The notes beneath the pieces were generated by a model that had not been told where the DNA came from, ran no database searches, and saw only the letters and a program-made list of their open reading frames with translations. Positions 57,181 through 64,000 of a stretch of 64,000 nt of DNA are shown here, piece after piece (position 1 is the stretch's first letter; each line of letters begins with the position of its first letter). The translations under genes were made by a program, and so were the position numbers. Source of the stretch: Companilactobacillus bobalius (GTDB taxonomy: Bacteria > Bacillota > Bacilli > Lactobacillales > Lactobacillaceae); assembly GCF_009764355.1 (NCBI RefSeq), contig NZ_LNUA01000077.1, positions 186,001-250,000 on the forward strand. Reading direction: 5' to 3'.

Positions 57181-57832
57181 TTACAAAGATCAGATAGAAT
57201 ATGCCTGTTGAAACAGTGAGATAGGGGATAAATCTATATGATCTTTTTTTATTGAAAAGAAATTGAATAATACATAATAGGCAGGCAAGTATAGTTATTC
57301 TCAGCACATCACTTAGATCAAAGATAAGCGCCAATAATGCCAGAATTTCAATATCGCCTAAACCAATCAAAGAATGATTGTTTAAAAGTAGTAAGGATAG
57401 GTAGATAATAACCGCCGTTAGAAGATGGATTGTGGAAAAGTGCCAAATAACTGTTGGCAAAGCCAGTAAGTAGAAGATGGGGTAGATGTAGCCATAAAAG
57501 GCATCACTAAAGCTTAGAATAATTAGCATTAAAAATAATGGTAGATAATTTAGTGTGCCAAATTGTACTGTTAATAGAAGAAAGATACCTCCAATGAATT
57601 CTTGGAGTGGGTTAAATAAATCAATTTGATTTTTACAGTTAGAGCATTTACCATGAACTATGAAATAACCCGCTATAGGGATGATTTCATACCACTGTAG
57701 AATTCTGTGACAGTAATCACATCTTGAACGTCTGGTGCAGCTGATATTTGGATAATCTTGTGCGATTACTTTTAGAAAGGAGATAATGCAAGCTCCTAGA
57801 ATAAAGACAGTTACTTGTAAAAAAAGTTCCAT
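57170..57832 (-). CDS. comC: Type IV prepilin peptidase ComC
   Basis: A 220-residue membrane aspartic peptidase. An N-terminal membrane segment is followed by a cytoplasmic zinc loop with two CxxC pairs (CDYC, CSNC), then several TM segments with the first catalytic Asp in SFSDAFYGYI and the GxGD-type motif IGLGDIEIL carrying the second. It cleaves and methylates ComGC-like pseudopilins for the DNA-uptake machinery. The intact motifs argue the gene is functional. ATG with GAGGTGATT upstream. It is a lone competence gene between an esterase and the str operon; other com genes are not in the window. Confidence 0.88.
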   Translation of the reverse strand: MELFLQVTVFILGACIISFLKVIAQDYPNISCTRRSRCDYCHRILQWYEIIPIAGYFIVHGKCSNCKNQIDLFNPLQEFIGGIFLLLTVQFGTLNYLPLFLMLIILSFSDAFYGYIYPIFYLLALPTVIWHFSTIHLLTAVIIYLSLLLLNNHSLIGLGDIEILALLALIFDLSDVLRITILACLLCIIQFLFNKKRSYRFIPYLTVSTGIFYLIFVIRT

Positions 57833-57890
57833 TTTTAATCACCTCGTTTTAAATTACGGGAAAATTGTGGATAACTTTTGCGGGATTACG

Positions 57891-57919
57891 TTGACATGGC
57901 TTTTTATAGATGGTATTCT
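57891..57919 (+). promoter_or_regulatory. str operon (rpsL) promoter
   Basis: TTGACA (57891-57896), 17-bp spacer, TATTCT (57914-57919), leaving a leader of about 135 bases with a small CCAC/GTGG hairpin near 57983-57995. Confidence 0.78.
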
Positions 57920-58062
57920 AATAGACGTGCTTTTATTGGCAGCAATAATAGTTTGTTTATTTAAATATAAGCTCATAACGTACGCCACTAACGTGGTTTA
58001 TTATTTTACAAAATTATGAACCACCTGGATGTGTGTACTTAAATTTTTAGGAGGAACTTTGA

Positions 58063-58476
58063 ATGCCTACAATTAATCAATTAGTTCGCAAAGGCCGTAA
58101 GTCAACAGTATCTAAATCAGATGCTCCTGCATTGAACTTTGGCTACAATAGTATGAAGAAAGTTGCTACAAAGAACCCAGCCCCACAAAAACGTGGTGTT
58201 GCAACTCGTGTCGGAACAATGACACCTAAGAAACCTAACTCAGCTTTACGTAAGTATGCCCGTGTTAGATTATCAAACCTTATTGAAGTAACAGCATATA
58301 TCCCTGGTATTGGCCACAACCTACAAGAGCATAGTGTTGTCCTTGTCCGTGGTGGACGTGTAAAGGATCTACCTGGTGTTCGTTATCACGTTGTTCGTGG
58401 TGCCTTAGATACAGCCGGTGTTGATGGACGTATGCAAAGTCGTTCAAAATATGGTGCTAAGAAGCCTAAGAAATAA
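58063..58476 (+). CDS. rpsL: 30S ribosomal protein S12
   Basis: A 137-residue S12 starting [20 protein letters not shown]. The decoding-centre loop [11 protein letters not shown] keeps the lysine that is mutated in streptomycin resistance, as does [12 protein letters not shown], so the protein looks drug-sensitive wild type. RBS AGGAGGAA upstream. First gene of the str operon, followed by rpsG after 50 bp. Confidence 0.98.
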   Translation: MPTINQLVRKGRKSTVSKSDAPALNFGYNSMKKVATKNPAPQKRGVATRVGTMTPKKPNSALRKYARVRLSNLIEVTAYIPGIGHNLQEHSVVLVRGGRVKDLPGVRYHVVRGALDTAGVDGRMQSRSKYGAKKPKK

Positions 58477-58526
58477 CAATAAATAATCATTCTTAATGAA
58501 ATAATGTAATAACGGAGGAATTTTTT

Positions 58527-58994
58527 ATGCGTAAAGGTAGAGCTCCAAAACGTGATGTTTTGCCAGATCCAATGTACAACTCAAAGCTAGTAACTCGTTT
58601 GATTAACCACTTGATGTATGATGGTAAAAGAGGTACTGCTTCAACAATTTTATATCGTGCATTCGATATTATTAAGGATAAGACAGGTAACGAACCATTG
58701 GACGTGTTTGAAGAAGCAATGAACAATGTTATGCCTGTACTTGAAGTTAAGGCTCGCCGTATCGGTGGTTCTAACTATCAAATTCCTATCGAAGTTCGTC
58801 CAGATCGTCGTACAACTCTTGGACTTCGTTGGATCACAAGCTATGCACGTCTACGTGGTGAACACACAATGGACGAACGTCTAGCTAATGAAATTATGGA
58901 TGCAGCAAACAATACTGGTGCAGCTGTTAAGAAACGTGAAGATACACATAAGATGGCCGATGCTAACCGTGCATTCGCTCACTATCGCTGGTAG
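58527..58994 (+). CDS. rpsG: 30S ribosomal protein S7
   Basis: A 155-residue S7, primary binder of the 16S 3' domain and head organiser: [35 protein letters not shown] and the C-terminal [22 protein letters not shown] upstream. In many bacteria S7 feedback-controls the str operon. It is 47 bp upstream of fusA; a small CTAGTT/AACTAG inverted repeat lies in the gap. Confidence 0.98.
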   Translation: MRKGRAPKRDVLPDPMYNSKLVTRLINHLMYDGKRGTASTILYRAFDIIKDKTGNEPLDVFEEAMNNVMPVLEVKARRIGGSNYQIPIEVRPDRRTTLGLRWITSYARLRGEHTMDERLANEIMDAANNTGAAVKKREDTHKMADANRAFAHYRW

Positions 58995-59041
58995 GATCTA
59001 GTTACATAAACTAGTTAATTTGAGAGGAGAAACAATTATTC

Positions 59042-61141
59042 ATGGCTAATAAACGTGAATTTCCACTAGAAGATACCCGTAACATTGGTATCATGGCCCA
59101 CATCGATGCCGGTAAAACTACAACTACTGAACGTATCTTGTACTATACTGGTAAGATCCATAAAATTGGTGAAACACATGATGGTGCTTCACAAATGGAC
59201 TGGATGGCTCAAGAACAAGAACGTGGTATTACTATCACATCAGCTGCTACAACTGCTGAATGGAAGAACAACCGTATCAATATTATTGATACTCCAGGAC
59301 ACGTTGACTTCACAATCGAAGTTGAACGTTCACTCCGTGTTCTAGATGGTGCTATTACAGTTCTTGATGCTCAATCAGGTGTTGAACCACAAACAGAAAA
59401 TGTTTGGCGTCAAGCCTCAACATACGGTGTTCCAAGAATCGTCTTTGTTAACAAGATGGATAAAATCGGTGCTAACTTTGATTACTCTGTAGAAACATTG
59501 CATGAAAGACTAGATGCTAACGCACATGCTATTCAAATGCCTATTGGTGCCGAAGACAAATTCGAAGGTGTTATCGACTTGATCGAAATGAAAGCCGACC
59601 TTTATGACGAAGATGAATTAGGTACAAAATGGGATACAGTTGATGTTCCTGAAGAATATCGTGCTGAAGCTGAAAAGAGACGTGCTGAATTAGTTGAATC
59701 AGTTGCTGATGTTGATGATGACATCATGGAGAAGTATCTTGAAGGTGAAGAAATCAGTAATGATGAACTTCGCTCAGCTATCCGTAAAGCAACAATCAAC
59801 TTGAAGTACTTCCCAGTTCTTGCAGGTTCTGCCTTCAAGAATAAGGGTGTTCAAATGTTGATGGATGCCGTTGTTGACTATCTACCATCACCACTTGATG
59901 TACGTCCTTACAAGGCTACAAATCCTAAGGATGATTCAGAAGTTGAACTTATGGCTGATGACAGCAAGCCATTTGCTGGTTTAGCATTTAAGATCGCTAC
60001 TGACCCATTCGTTGGTCGTTTGACATACATTCGTGTATACAGAGGTTCTCTAGAATCTGGTTCTTATGTCTTGAACTCAACAAAAGACAAACGTGAACGT
60101 GTTGGTCGTTTGCTACAAATGCATTCTAACCACCGTAAGGAAATCCCAGAAGTATTCTCAGGTGATATCGCTGCTGTTATCGGTTTGAAGAATACTACAA
60201 CTGGTGATTCTCTAACTGATCCTTCAGATCCATTGATTCTTGAATCATTGGATATTCCAGATCCAGTTATCCAAGTTTCTATCGAACCTAACTCAAAGGA
60301 AGATAGAGATAAGATGGATATTGCCATCCAAAAACTATCTGAAGAAGATCCTACATTCCAAGCTGAAACAAATCCTGAAACTGGTGAAACTCTTATCGCC
60401 GGAATGGGTGAATTGCACTTGGATATCATGGTTGACCGTATGAAACGTGAATTTAACGTTGCATGTAAGGTTGGTGAACCTCAAGTTGCTTACCGTGAAA
60501 CATTTACACAACAAACAAGTGCTCAAGGTAAGTTCGTTCGTCAATCTGGTGGTAAAGGTCAATATGGTGATGTTTGGGTTGAATTCACACCTAATGAAGA
60601 AGGTAAAGGCTTCGAATTCGAAGATGCTATCGTCGGTGGTGTTGTTCCTCGTGAATACATCCCTTCAGTAGAACAAGGATTGAAAGAAGCTATGGAAAAC
60701 GGTGTTCTTGCCGGTTATCCATTGATCGATGTTAAGGCTAAGTTGTATGATGGTTCATACCACGAAGTCGATTCATCTGAAGCTGCCTTCAAGATTGCCG
60801 CTTCAATGTCTCTACGTAACGCATCTAAGACTGCTGGTGCCGTAATTCTTGAACCTATTATGAAGGTTGAAATTGTTACACCAGAATCATACTTAGGTGA
60901 TGTTATGGGACAAGTTACTGCTCGTCGTGGACGTGTTGAAGGAATGGAAGCACGTGGTAATGCACAACTTATCAATGCCTTTGTTCCACTTGCAGAAATG
61001 TTTGGTTACGCTACAACACTTCGTTCAGCAACACAAGGTCGTGGTACATTTACAATGACAATGGATCACTACGAAAAGGTTCCTAAGTCTATTCAAGCTG
61101 ATATTATCAAGAAGAATGGCGGAAACCCTGACGCTGACTAA
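59042..61141 (+). CDS. fusA: Elongation factor G
   Basis: A 699-residue translocation GTPase. G1 [10 protein letters not shown], switch [11 protein letters not shown] and G4 NKMDK are visible, followed by domains II-V with [15 protein letters not shown]. It drives mRNA-tRNA movement and, with RRF, ribosome recycling. ATG with GAGAGGAGAAAC upstream. tufA does not follow here; the transcript ends at a strong terminator, so the str operon is rpsL-rpsG-fusA only, as in other lactobacilli. Confidence 0.98.
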   Translation: MANKREFPLEDTRNIGIMAHIDAGKTTTTERILYYTGKIHKIGETHDGASQMDWMAQEQERGITITSAATTAEWKNNRINIIDTPGHVDFTIEVERSLRVLDGAITVLDAQSGVEPQTENVWRQASTYGVPRIVFVNKMDKIGANFDYSVETLHERLDANAHAIQMPIGAEDKFEGVIDLIEMKADLYDEDELGTKWDTVDVPEEYRAEAEKRRAELVESVADVDDDIMEKYLEGEEISNDELRSAIRKATINLKYFPVLAGSAFKNKGVQMLMDAVVDYLPSPLDVRPYKATNPKDDSEVELMADDSKPFAGLAFKIATDPFVGRLTYIRVYRGSLESGSYVLNSTKDKRERVGRLLQMHSNHRKEIPEVFSGDIAAVIGLKNTTTGDSLTDPSDPLILESLDIPDPVIQVSIEPNSKEDRDKMDIAIQKLSEEDPTFQAETNPETGETLIAGMGELHLDIMVDRMKREFNVACKVGEPQVAYRETFTQQTSAQGKFVRQSGGKGQYGDVWVEFTPNEEGKGFEFEDAIVGGVVPREYIPSVEQGLKEAMENGVLAGYPLIDVKAKLYDGSYHEVDSSEAAFKIAASMSLRNASKTAGAVILEPIMKVEIVTPESYLGDVMGQVTARRGRVEGMEARGNAQLINAFVPLAEMFGYATTLRSATQGRGTFTMTMDHYEKVPKSIQADIIKKNGGNPDAD

Positions 61142-61160
61142 TAATTAGTGAATAAAACTA

Positions 61161-61196
61161 AAAAGCACAATAACATTTGTTATTGTGCTTTTTTTT
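61161..61196 (+). terminator. Terminator after fusA
   Basis: AAAAGCACAATAACA / TTATTGTGCTTTTT stem with a TTTG loop and eight T. Confidence 0.93.
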
Positions 61197-61205
61197 GTGC
61201 ATTAA

Positions 61206-62405
61206 TTAAAATCTGAAACTTTGAGTTCGATCTCGACGATAAACTGAAATTAGTAAACTTACGGCGATGAATGCAAAAATAATTGTTTCTACAATAGTGA
61301 ATAGAGCATCAACGCTAGTAACTTTACCAGACATCATTTCACCTGATGTAGTAAAAGCAAGAGTGTCTAATAATGTATGAAAGATAACCGGAAGATAGAA
61401 GAGGTTAGTGTATAGGTAAATACCACACATTAGTAATCCCATACCAGAGGCAAAGATGACTTGATCAATCGTATTGGCTAAACTTTGACCAGCAGAGACA
61501 TTACTTAAATGAATGATCCCAAAACATAGACTGCTTAGGATAGCTGCATAAAATATTTTAAAACGGAAATTTTTAAAAGCAGCCAATAGTACGCTTAGAA
61601 AAACGTAACGGAATAAAAGCTCTTCAGCAATTCCTGCCTCTAATCCACTTAAAAGATAACGGATGTTAAAATTAGCACCTTTGAAGTTAAACGTATAAAG
61701 TGAACTGACCAAACTTTTACCACCACCAAATGCATTCCACATCGTAAACCAGACACATAATAATAGTAGAAAGATTAACACTTTCCAATTGGTACGACGG
61801 TCTAATCGCATGTGGGGGTAAGAATAACCCCACTTCCGCATCATTATCAAAACCATTATTAGAAAAACAAGTGTTCCAAGAAATCTGGAGTCAGTTACGA
61901 TACTAATAAAAGGATTGAAACCAAGAATAGTTCCATAAGTGACAATGCTAACAGTTCCCATGGCAATTACAGCGAAAGCAAAAGTCGCTAGTAATAACTG
62001 TAATATCTTGTTCCTAAATGGAGTGAAGAAAATAACCGTATAAGGAATGTACATTGCCAGTATGGAAACCAGCAATAAACCAATCGAGCTAGGTAAGTTC
62101 CAATCATAATAGCGAGTACTGAAACTTATTAAGTAGAAGTATGATTCTGCAATTATGAATGCTTGAAAAAAGAGCTGAAAGACAAAATTAAATCGTTCTG
62201 AAAAATTAGTCGGGAGCAATTTAACCTTTAACGCTAAAAGATTTAAAAAAATCGGAATGAATAGATAAAGATTCTGAGTCAAGGCACTGTAGGTGAATAT
62301 GATAATCGTATTCAGAATAACCTGACCACGGAATAAATATAGATAAAGTTTGTCTTTATTATTTTGTTGAAACCTGTTATTATATCTAAATTCGTAATCG
62401 TCCAA
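61206..62405 (-). CDS. CPBP-family intramembrane metalloprotease
   Basis: A 399-residue polytopic membrane protein with about 10 hydrophobic segments. The CPBP (CAAX/bacteriocin-processing) motifs are all present: EELLFR in GIAEELLFRYVFLS (about residue 265), FGIIHLSN with the conserved His, and FHTLLD near the C-terminus. Such proteins act as Rce1-like proteases or, in lactobacilli, as bacteriocin self-immunity proteins (PlnI type). No bacteriocin genes are adjacent, so the role is unclear. TTG start with GGAGGTG close upstream. It is divergent from the S10 operon. Confidence 0.8.
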   Translation of the reverse strand: MDDYEFRYNNRFQQNNKDKLYLYLFRGQVILNTIIIFTYSALTQNLYLFIPIFLNLLALKVKLLPTNFSERFNFVFQLFFQAFIIAESYFYLISFSTRYYDWNLPSSIGLLLVSILAMYIPYTVIFFTPFRNKILQLLLATFAFAVIAMGTVSIVTYGTILGFNPFISIVTDSRFLGTLVFLIMVLIMMRKWGYSYPHMRLDRRTNWKVLIFLLLLCVWFTMWNAFGGGKSLVSSLYTFNFKGANFNIRYLLSGLEAGIAEELLFRYVFLSVLLAAFKNFRFKIFYAAILSSLCFGIIHLSNVSAGQSLANTIDQVIFASGMGLLMCGIYLYTNLFYLPVIFHTLLDTLAFTTSGEMMSGKVTSVDALFTIVETIIFAFIAVSLLISVYRRDRTQSFRF

Positions 62406-62489
62406 TATACACCTCCACTTTTATTAGAGTATAGATTAAATTGACTTTTTTAGAAAGCTACTTTAATTTGAAAAAATCCTTGATTTAAC

Positions 62490-62518
62490 TTGAAAATGTG
62501 GAGTTCATCGTGTAGTAT
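62490..62518 (+). promoter_or_regulatory. S10 operon promoter
   Basis: TTGAAA (62490-62495), 17-bp spacer, TAGTAT (62513-62518); overlapping TATTAT-like -10 alternatives are present. Confidence 0.5.
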
Positions 62519-62689
62519 TATAAGAGTGCTTATTTCGCGGAGAAGTATGTACTTAAATAGATATTATAAATAATATCGACGGTTTAGAAGTGAGAGGTTG
62601 CGACACACCCGGCCGCTTTGCCACGGCAGGGCTGGCGGATATTTTCACGGAGCCGGTCATCTTGAAAGAGACAAAAAGGAGGTAACCCC
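62519..62689 (+). promoter_or_regulatory. Structured S10 operon leader
   Basis: A GC-rich, hairpin-forming stretch (about 62590-62655) within AT-rich surroundings, containing CCCGGCCGC, TTTGCCACGGCA and GGAGCCGGTC. This leader is strongly conserved upstream of rpsJ in lactobacilli as I recall; autogenous control by an operon ribosomal protein (L4 in E. coli) is plausible but not shown for this group. Confidence 0.55.
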
Positions 62690-62998
62690 ATGGCAAGTCA
62701 AAAAATTCGCATTCGCTTAAAGGCTTACGAACATCGTATTCTAGATCAATCAGCTGACAAGATTGTGGAAACTGCAAAAAGAACTGGTGCAACAATTTCA
62801 GGACCAATTCCTTTGCCAACAGAGCGTTCACTATATACAGTGTTAGCTTCACCACATAAGCATAAGGATTCTAGAGAGCAATTCGAAATGCGTACACATA
62901 AAAGACTTATCGACGTTGTTAACCCAACAAAGAAGACGGTTGATTCACTTATGAAGTTGGATCTACCATCTGGTGTTGACATTGAAATCAAATTATAA
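62690..62998 (+). CDS. rpsJ: 30S ribosomal protein S10
   Basis: A 102-residue S10: [39 protein letters not shown] and the C-terminal [11 protein letters not shown]. It sits in the 30S head and doubles as NusE in transcription antitermination. RBS AAAGGAGGTAACC upstream. First gene of the S10-spc cluster. Confidence 0.98.
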   Translation: MASQKIRIRLKAYEHRILDQSADKIVETAKRTGATISGPIPLPTERSLYTVLASPHKHKDSREQFEMRTHKRLIDVVNPTKKTVDSLMKLDLPSGVDIEIKL

Positions 62999-63029
62999 TT
63001 ATTAAAAATAAATTATTGGAGGTGCAAAC

Positions 63030-63665
63030 ATGGCCAGAAAAGGAATTCTTGGTAAAAAAGTCGGAATGACTCAAATTTTTACTGACAACGGTGAATTAGT
63101 TCCCGTTACAGTTGTTGAAGCAACACCTAACGTTGTTATGCAACTTAAAACAGTTGAAAATGATGGTTATGAGGCCGTTCAACTAGGCTTGGGAGATATG
63201 CGTGAAGTATTATCAAACAAACCTGCCAAGGGTCATGCAGAAAAGGCAAATACAACTCCTAAACGTTACATTCGCGAATTCCGCGATGTTGAAATGGGAG
63301 ACTACGAATTAGGTGCAGAAGTTACAGTAGAAGCATTTAATTCTGGTGATGTTGTCGACGTTACAGGAACAACAAAGGGACATGGAATGCAAGGTAATAT
63401 CAAGAGATTCGGTCAAGCTAGAGGACCTGAAACTCACGGTTCTAGATATCACCGTATTCCTGGTTCAATGGGTGCTATCATTAACCGTGTATTCAAGGGT
63501 AAGATGCTTCCAGGACGTATGGGTAACAACCGTGTTACTACACAAAACCTAGAAATCGTCAAAGTTGATACTGAACATAATGCAATTATGATCAAGGGTA
63601 ATGTACCCGGTGCAAACAAGTCATTAGTTAAAATCCAAACAGCTGTTAAAGCTAATCAAAAATAG
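63030..63665 (+). CDS. rplC: 50S ribosomal protein L3
   Basis: A 211-residue L3: [40 protein letters not shown] and the long loop [13 protein letters not shown] that approaches the peptidyl-transferase centre, where mutations affect pleuromutilin and linezolid binding; no change is evident. RBS TTGGAGGTG upstream. 31 bp after rpsJ. Confidence 0.98.
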   Translation: MARKGILGKKVGMTQIFTDNGELVPVTVVEATPNVVMQLKTVENDGYEAVQLGLGDMREVLSNKPAKGHAEKANTTPKRYIREFRDVEMGDYELGAEVTVEAFNSGDVVDVTGTTKGHGMQGNIKRFGQARGPETHGSRYHRIPGSMGAIINRVFKGKMLPGRMGNNRVTTQNLEIVKVDTEHNAIMIKGNVPGANKSLVKIQTAVKANQK

Positions 63666-63683
63666 GAAGGAGGAAAATGAGTT

Positions 63684-64000
63684 ATGACAAAAATCACAGC
63701 TTACAAAGATAACGGTGCTGAAAACGGTAGTGTTGATGTAAAGGATGAAGTTTTTGGTGTTGAACCAAACAACAACGTCGTTACAGATGCAGTTATCATG
63801 CAACGTGCATCAATGAGACAAGGTACTCATGATGTTAAGAACCGTTCTGAGGTTCGTGGTGGTGGTAGAAAACCATGGCGTCAAAAAGGTACTGGACGTG
63901 CTCGTCAAGGTTCAATTAGATCACCTCAATGGGTAGGTGGTGGTGTCGTATTCGGCCCAACACCAAGATCTTATGCATATCACCTTCCTAAGAAGGTTAG
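63684..64000 (+). CDS. rplD: 50S ribosomal protein L4, N-terminal part
   Basis: The first 105 codons, running off the window edge: [20 protein letters not shown], then [20 protein letters not shown] and [17 protein letters not shown], the L4 tunnel loop with an intact macrolide-relevant K-P-W-R-Q-K-G-T-G region. ATG at 63684 has AAGGAGG 10 bases upstream; an out-of-frame ATG at 63677 lies between and could slightly affect initiation. Confidence 0.96.
   Translation, partial: MTKITAYKDNGAENGSVDVKDEVFGVEPNNNVVTDAVIMQRASMRQGTHDVKNRSEVRGGGRKPWRQKGTGRARQGSIRSPQWVGGGVVFGPTPRSYAYHLPKKV

Noticed and set aside
57786..58019. ORF of 77 codons between comC and rpsL
   Set aside because: Antisense to comC at its start and spans the rpsL promoter; hydrophobicity is due to AT-rich sequence.

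Overview
The window is a housekeeping chromosome segment of a low-GC Gram-positive bacterium of the family Lactobacillaceae. Protein sequences and gene order (rsmA-veg-purR-glmU-prs; pth-mfd-yabM-rqcP-divIC-yabR-tilS-hpt-ftsH-hslO-dusB-lysS; clpC; rpoB-rpoC; rpsL-rpsG-fusA; rpsJ-rplC-rplD) match the origin-proximal region of Bacilli without the sporulation genes. An L-lactate dehydrogenase, GlpD, RNA polymerase delta and a cell-surface protein ending in two SLAP-type repeats fit a homofermentative lactobacillus. Genus level (a Companilactobacillus-like species) is a guess from overall resemblance. No phage, insertion sequence, CRISPR array or complete plasmid module is visible.

Layout. 1-4.4 kb: end of rsmA, a hairpin-rich repeat, veg, purR, glmU, prs. 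4.5-10.6 kb: a lone DapB-fold dehydrogenase, then leftward mscL, a second copy of the hairpin repeat, glpD with a cre site, and an HD phosphohydrolase coupled to a LipL-like transferase. 10.6-14.8 kb: a YwiB-like gene, rpoE, pyrG behind a reiterative-transcription leader, and a MurA with Asp at the usual active-site Cys position. 14.8-18.2 kb: two tandem Lsa-like ABC-F ribosome-protection genes, each behind a short upstream ORF starting TTG-AGA-AAA; the first leader has mutually exclusive RNA hairpins and an intrinsic terminator. 18.2-27.4 kb: rpmE2, an MFS pump, murF, cshA, acpS-alr, a DJ-1-like gene lacking a canonical start next to its RBS, a CBS protein and ldh. 27.6-42.2 kb: the pth-to-lysS block, covering peptidyl-tRNA recycling, transcription-coupled repair, the ribosome-quality-control factor RqcP, cell division, tRNA modification and proteolysis. 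42.2-46.2 kb: the accessory patch, with two tandem long-hairpin repeats, a WYL regulator, a SLAP surface protein and five tRNA genes. 46.2-64 kb: clpC without ctsR, rpoB/rpoC behind a structured leader, an esterase, comC, the str operon, a CPBP-family membrane protein, and the start of the S10 operon behind a structured leader.

Themes. Most genes serve translation, transcription and envelope synthesis. Regulation is largely RNA-based: the pyrG CTP-sensing leader, ABC-F attenuation, and the rpoB and S10 leaders. The ABC-F pair is the most distinctive unit: an apparently drug-responsive, duplicated resistance locus with recent sequence exchange between paralogs. It lies between murA and rpmE2, a place where many Firmicutes carry rho. 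The two three-way-junction repeats (123-452 and 6167-6542), with compensatory base changes and terminal inverted repeats, are the best candidate for an undescribed small mobile element. All functional calls are from sequence reading and family knowledge; nothing was searched or computed.
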